Part shown: one piece after another, positions 8,143 to 16,910 of the stretch
Layout of the letters: each line of letters starts with the position of its first letter
Position numbering within the stretch: the first letter of the stretch is position 1
Source of the DNA: an uncultured Pirellulaceae bacterium
GTDB lineage: Bacteria > Planctomycetota > Planctomycetia > Pirellulales > Pirellulaceae
Direction of reading: 5' to 3'
Assembly (NCBI GenBank): GCA_938083195.1
Contig: CALKCK010000010.1
Span: 104,081-168,080, forward strand
Length of the DNA: 64,000 nucleotides
Program-made: the position numbers and the translations under genes
The notes under the pieces: generated by a model
What the model saw: the letters and a program-made list of their open reading frames with translations, nothing else
The model's database searches: none
Told to the model about the DNA's origin: nothing

Positions 8143-9858
8143 ATGTTTAAGAGAAACCACAGAATGCTTCGCTCACTGACGGCAATGGCCAGCCTATTCT
8201 TGGCAATTGCGGTACTCGACGTCCCTCGTGGGGTCGCAGCCAACAACACCGAAGCGAACCTGTCTCTCGCCGCCTGCCCGTTCTGTTCAGCGGTGGCAAT
8301 GACCTTCTCTGATCAACTCAACTCAAATGACATTGCTGTCGTCGCCAAACTGATTGAGATCCCACCTCCCAGTGACGACCCCAACGCGGATTTCCCCAAA
8401 GCTAAATTCGAGATCGAGCAAGTCTTGAAGGGGAAAAAATTCGTGGGCGATTCGATGACTTTCAAAACCCAACTGGTCGGCAACTATCCGATCGGTCAAA
8501 AATTTCTCGTCATGGGAGTCGACCCTCCTAAGGTTTCATGGACCACTCCCATGAAAGCCTCCGATCGAGTCTTTAAATACCTATCGGACATCCAAACGCT
8601 GCCGGAAAAAGGCCCGGAAAGATTAGTGTTTTTCCAAAACTTCTTTGAAGACAAAGAATCGGTTCTTGCGTTCGACGCTTATGATGAATTTGCACAGGCT
8701 CCTTACGAGGACCTGATCGCGATGAAGGACCAGATGGATCGCGACAAAATCATTGGCTGGATTGAAGACCCAGAAACTTCAGTCAGTCGGCGACGTTTGT
8801 ATTTCACAATGCTCGGCGTTTGTGGCAAACCCGAAGACACCAAATTACTCGAAGAACTCATTAATTCTGGCAGCCGAAAAAAGAGAGCGGGCCTGGACGC
8901 ACTGATCGCATGCTATCTGACTCTCAAAGGAGAAGACGGCGTCGACTTAATTGAAAAAACATTCTTAGAAGATCAAGAAGTCGATTACGTCGACACGCTC
9001 GCTGCCGTTTCGGCACTCCGCTTTCACGGAACCGAGGTCGAGCTGATCCCCAAGAAGCGAATCGTTGTCGCTATTCGACATCTACTCGACCGCCCCAAAA
9101 TGGCCGACATGATCATTCCGGACCTTGCTCGGTGGAAAGACTGGTCGGTAATGGAACGCTTAGTCCAGATGTTCAAAGACGCAGATTCTGACTCTAACTG
9201 GCTTCGTGTGCCAGTCATCACCTACCTTCGCGCTTGCCCCAAACCGGAGGCCAAGCAATACATCGAAGAACTTCGAAAAATCGACCCCGAATCCGTTCAA
9301 CGCGCCGATTTCTTTTTAGGGGTGGGCGACAGCGATGACGACTGGGACAACGACGAACCGGAGAAAACCGAGACTCCACCAGCTGTCGATCCCGAAAAAA
9401 AGGCAACCGATCCTTCGAAATCCAACCTGCCGATCTCTGACTTTCAAAAGAACACCTCGGCATCTCAAGTGGTCAGGAAAATACCGCTCCCACAAGAACC
9501 TGCAGCAACGCCGATTCACAAAACATTCGCTACACCGGCTGATGCTTTGGCCGCAGAACTCGACTATGCGAGCACGGCCATCACCGCAACCCAAACCCTT
9601 GCGCTTGCCCCACCGGAGGACATTGAACTGGTCAAAGCTCCGGCACCGCTGAACCCTCCTCGCAAAGCGTTCGTATCACAAGGACAAGACGTTATGGTCT
9701 CAAGTTCGGAATCTGGACAATCCACCGCAACCGTCGCGGCGGTCGTCACTCCAAATTTGACCTGGCAAATCCTGTTAATTCCTTTGGCCTTCTCCATTGC
9801 GATATTTGTCTTGCTTTGGACAGTAGTGAACGGGTGGTTTGAGCGGTTAATTTTTTAG
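8143..9858 (+). CDS. Secreted CPFC-motif protein with HEAT-like region and C-terminal membrane anchor
   Basis: 571 residues with a signal peptide (about 9-33), then a Cys-Pro-Phe-Cys motif near residues 46-49 that could be a redox or metal site. A beta-rich domain (about 60-130) follows, then alpha-helical repeats resembling HEAT repeats (about 170-400), a Pro/Thr/Ser-rich linker (410-535), and one transmembrane helix close to the C terminus (about 540-562). The protein would face the periplasm or paryphoplasm and be anchored at its end. It lies 217 bp after the ABC permease on the same strand. I recognise the type as a planctomycete conserved unknown; the role with the transporter is inferred. 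Confidence 0.75.
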   Translation: MFKRNHRMLRSLTAMASLFLAIAVLDVPRGVAANNTEANLSLAACPFCSAVAMTFSDQLNSNDIAVVAKLIEIPPPSDDPNADFPKAKFEIEQVLKGKKFVGDSMTFKTQLVGNYPIGQKFLVMGVDPPKVSWTTPMKASDRVFKYLSDIQTLPEKGPERLVFFQNFFEDKESVLAFDAYDEFAQAPYEDLIAMKDQMDRDKIIGWIEDPETSVSRRRLYFTMLGVCGKPEDTKLLEELINSGSRKKRAGLDALIACYLTLKGEDGVDLIEKTFLEDQEVDYVDTLAAVSALRFHGTEVELIPKKRIVVAIRHLLDRPKMADMIIPDLARWKDWSVMERLVQMFKDADSDSNWLRVPVITYLRACPKPEAKQYIEELRKIDPESVQRADFFLGVGDSDDDWDNDEPEKTETPPAVDPEKKATDPSKSNLPISDFQKNTSASQVVRKIPLPQEPAATPIHKTFATPADALAAELDYASTAITATQTLALAPPEDIELVKAPAPLNPPRKAFVSQGQDVMVSSSESGQSTATVAAVVTPNLTWQILLIPLAFSIAIFVLLWTVVNGWFERLIF

Positions 9859-10086
9859 GTTTGGGTTTTTCAAGATTTGCGAGCCACTCCAGACAACGAA
9901 TTGCCGTTAAAAACGGAATTAGGCGATCAATAGCTTGCGGCAACTTGCCGAACTAGCTCATTTGGCCACCCAACATCCGGTCAATTTGAATTAACATGAA
10001 CGGTTCGCCGGCAAGAGAGTCGGCAGCAATCTAGCGTCTTCAAGCGTTGAATTAACTGACCCCCTATCGTTTGTCTATTTGCGACC

Positions 10087-10767
10087 ATGCAAGAAAATCA
10101 TTCCGAAATTTCGGTTCAACAACCCGGCAACGAATTCGAGTACCGGTCCATCAGCAAAGCCGCAGTCGCGTCCTTTATTTTTGCAATCATGGGCGCACTG
10201 ACTTTTTTAATGGCCGCTCATTTTGTTCTGCTGCCATTTCTGGCAGCCATTTTTGGGTTGGTCGCCCTAGGGAACTTTCGACGCTTCCCCGAAGAATTAT
10301 CAGGACTGATGATTGGAAAAATTGGCTTCGTCGCTGGGCTCGTCCTGACAGTCTCAGGCTTGGTCTTTCATGTTTACGATTATGCTACTGAGGTCCCTGA
10401 GGGTTACCTTAGAATCTCATATGGTGACCTAAGACCTAATGTCAAGACCGCCCTGCCCTTTTCTGAAAAAGCAGTAAAATATGACGGCAACAAAGTTTTC
10501 TTAAAAGGCTATGTTCGTCCCGGCGCCAAACGAACCAAACTCAAAAACTTTATCCTCGTAGGAGATTTTGGAGACTGCTGTTTTGGTGGAAATCCAAAAA
10601 TCACTGAAGTCGTCGCGATTAAGATTATTGGAGATGAAACAGTCGATCATAACTACTCTCTACGTAAGATCGCAGGAACCTTCCGCCTCAACCAGGCGAC
10701 GAAACAGACTTCAGAAGATGACGTCCCTCGGGTATACTATGAAATTGAGGCAGACCAGATCCGCTAA
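10087..10767 (+). CDS. Membrane protein with C-terminal DUF3299-like CCFG domain
   Basis: 226 residues. Two or three hydrophobic segments lie between about 25 and 105, followed by a C-terminal domain (about 130-225) with Gly-Tyr-Val-Arg-Pro and Asp-Cys-Cys-Phe-Gly-Gly. The same signatures occur in the next gene, so the two are paralogous domains. The pattern resembles DUF3299 proteins, which in gamma-proteobacteria are found next to LolD/FtsX-type ABC transporters such as the zinc-regulated zrg cluster. The vicinal cysteines may bind a metal. The membrane part recalls small DUF4190-like proteins. The family assignment is from memory of motifs only. Confidence 0.7.
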   Translation: MQENHSEISVQQPGNEFEYRSISKAAVASFIFAIMGALTFLMAAHFVLLPFLAAIFGLVALGNFRRFPEELSGLMIGKIGFVAGLVLTVSGLVFHVYDYATEVPEGYLRISYGDLRPNVKTALPFSEKAVKYDGNKVFLKGYVRPGAKRTKLKNFILVGDFGDCCFGGNPKITEVVAIKIIGDETVDHNYSLRKIAGTFRLNQATKQTSEDDVPRVYYEIEADQIR

Positions 10768-10838
10768 TCAATCGAATCTCCCGACGGATGGTCGACCTTG
10801 CCTTGAACTTTAATTAAGTCAAATCCAAGCAGTCCATC

Positions 10839-11366
10839 ATGAAAAACAAATTCACTGTTATTCTGCTCTTAGCTAGCGTCGGCTTCACATGGCTTGCGAA
10901 CCAAACGCCTGCCGAGGCACAACAAACTACGACTGCTTCACCCAAGTCACCCGTGAAATCTGCCGCACCGCAAACCAAACCCCAACCCGCCAAAAAGAAA
11001 TTCGACCTCACTTTTGATGATCTTAAATTCGAGATGGAAAAAGGAAGCCCCTTTAACCGCAAACTCCTGACACCAAAGATCAATGGGTACCACAACTCCA
11101 CGGTCAAGCTCCGTGGTTACATCAGACCCAGTTTCACTCAGAGCGGCCTCTCGAAATTCATCTTCGTCAGAGATAATAAAGAATGCTGCTTTGGCCCTGG
11201 TGCGGCGATTTTTGATTGCGTGCTCGTGCGTCTTGAAGCTGGTCTCGAAACCGACTTTACCGTCCGCCCGATCTCAATTGAAGGAAAATTTTCCTTGAAA
11301 GAATACAAAGGCCCCGACGGAAATGTGTGGTCGATCTACCGAATGACCGATGCCAAGGTCAAATAA
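10839..11366 (+). CDS. Secreted DUF3299-like CCFG protein
   Basis: 175 residues with a signal peptide (about 1-27), an Ala/Thr/Lys/Pro-rich linker (28-55) and one domain (60-175). The domain carries Gly-Tyr-Ile-Arg-Pro, Phe-Ile-Phe-Val-Arg-Asp and Glu-Cys-Cys-Phe-Gly-Pro-Gly. It matches the C-terminal domain of the preceding gene, 71 bp upstream, but lacks that protein's membrane segments. It is therefore a soluble, exported partner of a membrane-bound paralogue. A metal- or redox-related role with the ABC transporter upstream is inferred from the Cys-Cys motif and context. Confidence 0.75.
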   Translation: MKNKFTVILLLASVGFTWLANQTPAEAQQTTTASPKSPVKSAAPQTKPQPAKKKFDLTFDDLKFEMEKGSPFNRKLLTPKINGYHNSTVKLRGYIRPSFTQSGLSKFIFVRDNKECCFGPGAAIFDCVLVRLEAGLETDFTVRPISIEGKFSLKEYKGPDGNVWSIYRMTDAKVK

Positions 11367-11516
11367 CCTCTAATCCGCAATACTTCTCTTAATTATTAGT
11401 CTCGCGGAGCCACTCTGGGTCCGCCATTCTTCCGTTTAAGCCGGTTTTGATTCAACGCTTCAGTTGATACAATTCGTGCTTAATTTTCATTCCAAATCGA
11501 TGAGTGACAGAATAAC

Positions 11517-12707
11517 ATGGCGTTTTCGGATTGGGTTAATCGACGGATCTTTACAACCGTCCATGGCAACAACCTCGTTTACAATACCTGTTGGGAAGAC
11601 CCACGGCTTGACCGAGTGGCTCTCGACTTAGGTCCAGATGACAATGTGCTCGTCATCACATCTGCTGGATGCAATTCACTTGATTACGCGCTCGCCGAGC
11701 CCAATCACGTCAACGCCGTTGACATGAATCCGCGCCAAAACGCGTTACTCGATCTCAAGATGAGCGCAATTCGAAATCTTGAATTCGATGATTTCTTCAA
11801 GATGTTTGGCGAAGGCCGGCTCCTCGGTGCCCGAAAAATTTATGAGCAAAAACTCCGCTCCAGCCTGCCAACCTGGTCGCAGTCGTTCTGGGACAAAAAA
11901 ATCAAATGGTTCGATCACCGTAAAAAATCATTCTACTACCGAGGCACCTCTGGTACCGTCGCTAGAATTATCTGCGCGTACACAGATAACGTGATTCGTG
12001 TCCGCCCCCACCTCGATGCGTTGCTCAACGCAGAAACCATCGAAGAACAACGAGAGATTTACGAGAAACACCTTCAGAAGAAATTCTGGTCGAGCCTGAT
12101 GAAATTCGCGATGAATCGCGACACGACGATGTCAATGCTAGGGGTGCCCAAAGCGCAACGAAAACAGATCGAAACACAATACGAAGGCGGGTTGGTCAAA
12201 TTCATCCGCGACTGCATGGAAAGCGTATTCCTTGATTTACCACTAAAAGATAATTACTTTTGGCGGGCCTACATGAACGGCGCTTACACACGCGATTGCT
12301 GCCCCGAATATCTTAAAGAAGATAACTTCGAAAAACTCAAAGGGGGACTCGTTGATAAAATCTCGACCCACACCGATTCGGTCCAAGGATTTCTTGAAAA
12401 ACATGACGGCACGATTTCACGCTACATTCTCCTCGATCACATGGATTGGCTGAGCGACCAATTTTTTCCACTTCTTGAATCAGAGTGGCAAGCGATTTTC
12501 GACCGAGCCGCCCCCAATGCTCGCGCGATCTGGCGCAGCGGTGGATTACGAACTGATTTTATTGAGCAAGTTCAAATCAATCTCAATGGTAACATTCAAA
12601 ACATCAGTCCCTTGCTGAGCTACCACGAATCGCTGGCAAACGAACTCCATCAAAAAGATCGAGTCCATACTTACGGCAGTTTTTTTATCGCCGATATAAA
12701 TGCCTAA
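11517..12707 (+). CDS. btaA: Diacylglycerol 3-amino-3-carboxypropyl transferase BtaA
   Basis: The 396-residue product fits the DUF3419/BtaA family, which moves the aminocarboxypropyl group of S-adenosylmethionine to diacylglycerol in the first step of betaine lipid (DGTS) synthesis. Visible marks are Tyr-Asn-Thr-Cys-Trp-Glu-Asp-Pro (residues 22-29), the SAM-site-like Ile-Thr-Ser-Ala-Gly-Cys-Asn (47-53) and Val-Asp-Met-Asn-Pro (68-72). The BtaB-type methyltransferase gene follows 75 bp later, which strongly supports the call. In other bacteria this pathway replaces phospholipids when phosphate is scarce; no Pho box could be confirmed upstream. Confidence 0.88.
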   Translation: MAFSDWVNRRIFTTVHGNNLVYNTCWEDPRLDRVALDLGPDDNVLVITSAGCNSLDYALAEPNHVNAVDMNPRQNALLDLKMSAIRNLEFDDFFKMFGEGRLLGARKIYEQKLRSSLPTWSQSFWDKKIKWFDHRKKSFYYRGTSGTVARIICAYTDNVIRVRPHLDALLNAETIEEQREIYEKHLQKKFWSSLMKFAMNRDTTMSMLGVPKAQRKQIETQYEGGLVKFIRDCMESVFLDLPLKDNYFWRAYMNGAYTRDCCPEYLKEDNFEKLKGGLVDKISTHTDSVQGFLEKHDGTISRYILLDHMDWLSDQFFPLLESEWQAIFDRAAPNARAIWRSGGLRTDFIEQVQINLNGNIQNISPLLSYHESLANELHQKDRVHTYGSFFIADINA

Positions 12708-12782
12708 TTCCCACGTTACTTTGCAATGATCTTCGACAGTCAGCCTGACTGAAGACCCTTCGTTTTACCCCGGTACACTACC

Positions 12783-13526
12783 ATGGCGTTTATTTCTGAC
12801 ATGAAAGTCCTCTATCACATGCTGGTGAAGCCAGTTCGTGGTGACAATCATGCAGAGAGAATGGAAAGTTTCTACGGGGGGCAAGCCACCGCTTACGATG
12901 ATTTCCGCAAGCGACTTTTAAAGGGTCGCGAAGAACTATGGGCAGCCATCCCACGGCCAACGGATGGAATTTGGGTGGACATGGGAGGCGGGACAGGCGC
13001 CAACATCGAAAACCTTGCCGACGACATCGAGTCATTTAAAAAAGTATATGTGGTCGATCTTTCGGAATCGTTGCTGAATGTTGCTACCGATCGATTCGCC
13101 GCTCGCGGGTGGAAAAACGCTGAGGCAATCGCTGCCGATGCTACCAAGTTTCGTCCTCCCGAAGGCCAAGCAGATGTCGTTACCTTCTCTTACTCGTTAA
13201 CCATGATTCCAGATTGGTTTTCGGCAATTGAAAATGCCCTCGCTATGCTGAAACCAGGTGGACACATTGGGGTTGTCGATTTTTACGTCGGCAGAAAACA
13301 TCCGCCTGCAGAACTCCAAAAACAACGCTGGCTTGCAAGGTCTTTATGGCAACCGTGGTTTGCGACCGACAATGTCTTTCCCTCCCCAGATCACTTGCCT
13401 TTCCTGCGAAGCCATTTTGAGCAAACACACCTCATCGAAGCTAGAAATCGAATGCCGTACGTTCCATTGCTCAAAACACCGTACTACCAATTTATTGGGC
13501 GAAAGCCTGAAAAACAAAATCCGTGA
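12783..13526 (+). CDS. btaB: SAM-dependent methyltransferase, BtaB type
   Basis: 247 residues with a class I methyltransferase fold: motif I Val-Asp-Met-Gly-Gly-Gly-Thr-Gly-Ala-Asn at about 65-74, an acidic Val-Val-Asp-Leu-Ser after strand 2, and Ala-Asp-Ala-Thr-Lys at strand 3. BtaB trimethylates the homoserine headgroup left by BtaA to give DGTS. Specific function rests on the adjacency to btaA. The N terminus begins with an amphipathic stretch that could touch the membrane. The pair forms one operon with 75 bp between genes. Confidence 0.85.
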   Translation: MAFISDMKVLYHMLVKPVRGDNHAERMESFYGGQATAYDDFRKRLLKGREELWAAIPRPTDGIWVDMGGGTGANIENLADDIESFKKVYVVDLSESLLNVATDRFAARGWKNAEAIAADATKFRPPEGQADVVTFSYSLTMIPDWFSAIENALAMLKPGGHIGVVDFYVGRKHPPAELQKQRWLARSLWQPWFATDNVFPSPDHLPFLRSHFEQTHLIEARNRMPYVPLLKTPYYQFIGRKPEKQNP

Positions 13527-13564
13527 CCTTCTTTTAAGCTCGCAATGCACTTGCTCAACTAACT

Positions 13565-13765
13565 ATGTGGCGCACCCTCCTCACCGGCAAGCTGACAATC
13601 TCTATCCTGGCTTCTTGCTTCATCGGCTACCTATGCCTGAATCATCCCGCCAAGCACCAAATCGTAGCGCCAGCGTCGACTCGTTGGTACGCGTTGGGCC
13701 TGTTCTTTTTCGCGCTCGCAGTCGCTCAAGTCACGGCGATTGTCTTACTATCCAAGCGAAGATAG
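13565..13765 (+). CDS. Small two-helix membrane protein after btaB
   Basis: A 66-residue open frame starting 38 bp after btaB with an ATG. It encodes two hydrophobic segments (about 8-25 and 42-61) and a positively charged end, as expected of a small inner-membrane protein. No family is recognised and there is no strong Shine-Dalgarno site. Position and topology favour a real gene in the betaine-lipid operon, possibly assisting the membrane enzymes, but this is inference. Confidence 0.5.
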   Translation: MWRTLLTGKLTISILASCFIGYLCLNHPAKHQIVAPASTRWYALGLFFFALAVAQVTAIVLLSKRR

Positions 13766-13784
13766 CCCATCAATAAATCACAGA

Positions 13785-15029
13785 CTAACGTAAACGTTGG
13801 ACGACTTTCTTAAGCGCTGCACCCATTTTCTCAACTTCATCCAAAGTGTTGTACAAGTAGAAACTGGCCCGACAACTTGCTTTAATTTCGAGATGCTTAT
13901 GTAATGGCATTGCACAATGATGCCCCGCCCGAATCGCAATTCCTTGCTGGTCAAGTAAAATTGAAATATCCTGCGACGCAACTCCTTCAATCACAAAACT
14001 GACCAATCCCGATCGGCAATCAGCAGCAGGGCCAAGAATCTTCGCCCCGTCGACTTCCATGATCAGTTCATAAGCCCGCCGCACTAACACTTGCTCATGA
14101 TCTTCGATCTGAGCGACATCAACATTTTCAAGGTAGTCGATTGCGGCCCCAAGTCCGATCGCTTCGACAATGGGCGGCGTCCCAGCCTCAAACCTCGCCG
14201 GCAATTCGCCCCACGTAAAACCATCGGTTGTGACTTGATCGATCATACTCCCGCCACCCATAAAGGGTTGCATTGACTCAAGAATGGACTGACGCCCCCA
14301 AAGCACTCCAACTCCCGATGGGCCTAACATTTTATGCCCGCTAAAGGCAATGAAATCGGCACCCCAAGCCTGCACGTCGGTCTTATCGTGCGGCACCGAT
14401 TGGGCAGCGTCGACCACAACTAAAGCGCCAACGCTTTTCGCCATCGCGGTCATCTCAACCACAGACGCCCGAGAACCAAGAACATTAGAGACCGATGCAA
14501 AAGAGGCAATTTTAGTGCGAGCACTCAACAATGAGCGCATATGTTCTAGATCAAGTTCACCGGCGTCCGTCAATTGGATAAATTTCACCAAAGCCCCTGT
14601 CCGCTCCGCCAACTGCTGCCACGGCACAATATTGGAGTGATGCTCAAGCATCGTCAATAATATTTCGTCTCCGGATTTCAGATTCGCATCGCCCCATGAC
14701 CGGGCAATCAAATTGATCGATTCCGTTGTTCCAGAGGTGAAAATGACTTCGTTACTATGAGAGGCGTTGATGAACCGCCGAACCGAAGTACGCGCCTGCT
14801 CGTAGAGCGCCGAAGACTGTTCGCTGAGCCAGTGAATTCCTCGATGCACGTTGGCGTAGGTTCGGACGTAACAGTCATCCATTGCCTCAAGCACCTGCTT
14901 GGGGTGCTGCGTAGAGGCTCCGTTGTCAAAATAAATCAACGGTCGCTCTCGGTGAATCGTCTGATTGAGAATTGGAAAATCTCCACGAATCTCAATTGGA
15001 TCAAATACTTTTTTCTGTTTTACTTGCAT
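13785..15029 (-). CDS. sufS: Cysteine desulfurase SufS
   Basis: SufS is a PLP enzyme that strips sulfur from cysteine for Fe-S cluster assembly and other uses. The 414-residue sequence has the group II layout: His130 in Leu-Glu-His-His-Ser-Asn, the PLP lysine in Ser-Gly-His-Lys-Met-Leu-Gly-Pro (Lys233), and the catalytic cysteine in Arg-Ala-Gly-His-His-Cys (Cys372). No sufB, C, D or U lies beside it in the window. The start is an ATG. It is convergent with the bta operon. Confidence 0.93.
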   Translation of the reverse strand: MQVKQKKVFDPIEIRGDFPILNQTIHRERPLIYFDNGASTQHPKQVLEAMDDCYVRTYANVHRGIHWLSEQSSALYEQARTSVRRFINASHSNEVIFTSGTTESINLIARSWGDANLKSGDEILLTMLEHHSNIVPWQQLAERTGALVKFIQLTDAGELDLEHMRSLLSARTKIASFASVSNVLGSRASVVEMTAMAKSVGALVVVDAAQSVPHDKTDVQAWGADFIAFSGHKMLGPSGVGVLWGRQSILESMQPFMGGGSMIDQVTTDGFTWGELPARFEAGTPPIVEAIGLGAAIDYLENVDVAQIEDHEQVLVRRAYELIMEVDGAKILGPAADCRSGLVSFVIEGVASQDISILLDQQGIAIRAGHHCAMPLHKHLEIKASCRASFYLYNTLDEVEKMGAALKKVVQRLR

Positions 15030-15211
15030 TAGCTCAGTCTAACTCATCTCAGTCGAACTCTTAACCCTTTGCCAAGCAAACACTTTGGCACCTTTGGATA
15101 ACCGCAGGTTCAACACATCAATGAACACGGATCCTCAAAAATTAACGCGATTACCCAGCCACAAACCTCAACACACGTTCATTCGTTCACAAAATAGACA
15201 CGCCAGTCAAA

Positions 15212-16132
15212 TTAAGCCGTTGCCGTCTTGGAAGCCCAATTCAGCTCCGACATTTCAGCCAATGTCATTTGCAGGGCGTGAGTTCCTAAGTGACCGTCTC
15301 CGCGAGTGACCACTCGATCATACAGTTCGCAAGCAAGCTCCAGCCCCGGCAGTTTTAACGACATCCGTTTTGATTCCTGCATCGCGATCCCAAGATCTTT
15401 GACAAAATGATCGACAAAAAACCCAGGGTCGAAATGACCGGAGACGATTCTCGGCGCAAGATTCGACAAAGCCCAACTACCCGCCGCTCCACTGCTGACA
15501 GATTTCAAAACTGTATCCAAATCCAATCCCGACTGTTGTGCATAAAGAAGCGACTCACAAACTCCAATCATCCCAGCTGCGACTAAGATCTGATTTACAA
15601 TTTTGGCGTGCTGTCCGCACCCCGCATCTCCTTGCCGTACGTAGGTCTTTCCCATCGCTTTCCAACACGGCTCTAGTGCAGCAACGACCTCCGACTCTCC
15701 ACCGATCATTATCGAAAGCGTGCCCGCCTGTGCACCGACATCTCCACCAGAAACTGGTGCATCCACCGAATGGACACCTAAGGCCCGAGCCGCTTCTGTA
15801 ATTTCAATCGCTAATTGAGGTTCACTTGTTGTCATATCGACCACGACATTTCCTGGCTTACAACCAGCAAGCACCCCGTGATCACTTAGAAACACCTCAC
15901 GAACATCACTCGGCAAGCCAACAATTGAAAAAACGACATCGCTGGCTTGCGCTACTTGTTTGGGTGAATCACACCAGCTTGCTCCAGCCGCAATTAAGTC
16001 CGCTGCCTTTTCTCGCGTGCGGCTAAAAATAGAGACCTGAAACCCTTGATCCATTAAGTGCCGACACATACTGTGCCCCATGACGCCGGTGCCAACCCAG
16101 CCAATTTTGGTTGTCTCAGGTGTTATTAACAT
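15212..16132 (-). CDS. NAD(P)-dependent beta-hydroxyacid dehydrogenase (GarR/3-HIBDH family)
   Basis: 306 residues. The N terminus gives a Rossmann motif Gly-Thr-Gly-Val-Met-Gly and an Arg-Thr-Arg-Glu-Lys segment that favours NADPH-type cofactor contacts. The family marker Asp-Ala-Pro-Val-Ser-Gly-Gly is near residue 135 and the catalytic Lys lies in Gly-x-x-x-Lys-x-x-Asn-Gln (about 184). Members reduce tartronate semialdehyde, oxidise 3-hydroxyisobutyrate, or handle succinic semialdehyde; the substrate cannot be fixed from sequence. It lies 182 bp upstream of sufS on the same strand and probably has its own promoter. Confidence 0.88.
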   Translation of the reverse strand: MLITPETTKIGWVGTGVMGHSMCRHLMDQGFQVSIFSRTREKAADLIAAGASWCDSPKQVAQASDVVFSIVGLPSDVREVFLSDHGVLAGCKPGNVVVDMTTSEPQLAIEITEAARALGVHSVDAPVSGGDVGAQAGTLSIMIGGESEVVAALEPCWKAMGKTYVRQGDAGCGQHAKIVNQILVAAGMIGVCESLLYAQQSGLDLDTVLKSVSSGAAGSWALSNLAPRIVSGHFDPGFFVDHFVKDLGIAMQESKRMSLKLPGLELACELYDRVVTRGDGHLGTHALQMTLAEMSELNWASKTATA

Positions 16133-16307
16133 TTTGCTTTCGATTCTTGTTTAGAAATGGCAGCCGGCATTCACATCGGCTTAATTTAAAAGAGGCGACA
16201 AAACTAACGTAAGAACTGGCGCTCTGTTGTGCAGGCGGCCCATGACCTCAGCCCGATGATACCTTCAAAAAAGAGAACCTTCTGGACCCGCAACGCCCCT
16301 GATCGTT

Positions 16308-16886
16308 TTAATCAAAATCAGGACGTTTGAGAACTTCCGCAAGCAGGATTGCGTGTCCGACCGTTTTTGGATTTTGTAACATCCGTCGCAATTGCTCGGA
16401 CATTGGAACTCCCGAGGCTTCCATTGCAGCAGCAGAGAGATTGTCGGTCACCGAAGGAGTATCATCAATCTCGGTCAAATCATGATCTAACCGCCGATGG
16501 ATACTTGCGTCTACTTTATCATGAACGCTGGCAATACGATCACCGAGGTTTTCGGCATGCGTAGCGATACTCGATGTATCAATATGGCTCCGGACATGCT
16601 CAGCCACGCTCTGGTCACGAAGGTTTCGCTTAGGGGCGGGCTTAACTCCGGAGGCACGTTGCTGTTTGCGAGTTTTCACCCGCGAAGTCAACGGCTTGGC
16701 ACGAACAACTTCCGCTTCAACCACCTGAGGTTCCAAACGTCGGGGTTCAGGGGGTCGAGGTTCAGGGGGGCGCGACTGCGGACGGGAAGCGGGCCTACGG
16801 CTTTCAGGAGGTTTTCCCGCGCCGCTTTTCTGTTGCTGCCGACGTTCCGCCGCTTTTCTTAAAAATTCTTCAATGTCTCGCGCCAT
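16308..16886 (-). CDS. Pro/Arg-rich protein paired with FloA
   Basis: 192 residues with no recognised domain. The N terminus is a charged helix (1-20). Residues about 25-80 are Pro/Arg/Glu-rich with repeated Arg-Pro-Pro-Glu-Pro units, and the C-terminal 40 residues form a predicted helix ending Lys-Arg-Pro-Asp-Phe-Asp. No signal or membrane segment is seen, so it is probably cytosolic or membrane-peripheral. It starts 24 bp after floA and so belongs to the same transcript. A role as a disordered linker or adaptor at FloA membrane domains is inference. Confidence 0.72.
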   Translation of the reverse strand: MARDIEEFLRKAAERRQQQKSGAGKPPESRRPASRPQSRPPEPRPPEPRRLEPQVVEAEVVRAKPLTSRVKTRKQQRASGVKPAPKRNLRDQSVAEHVRSHIDTSSIATHAENLGDRIASVHDKVDASIHRRLDHDLTEIDDTPSVTDNLSAAAMEASGVPMSEQLRRMLQNPKTVGHAILLAEVLKRPDFD

Positions 16887-16910
16887 GGCCGAGTTAGCTC
16901 CTCACCCGGG

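Noticed and set aside
11367..11516. Pho box upstream of btaA
   Set aside because: Only a single GTGACAG-like half site is seen; spacing and second repeat are not convincing.
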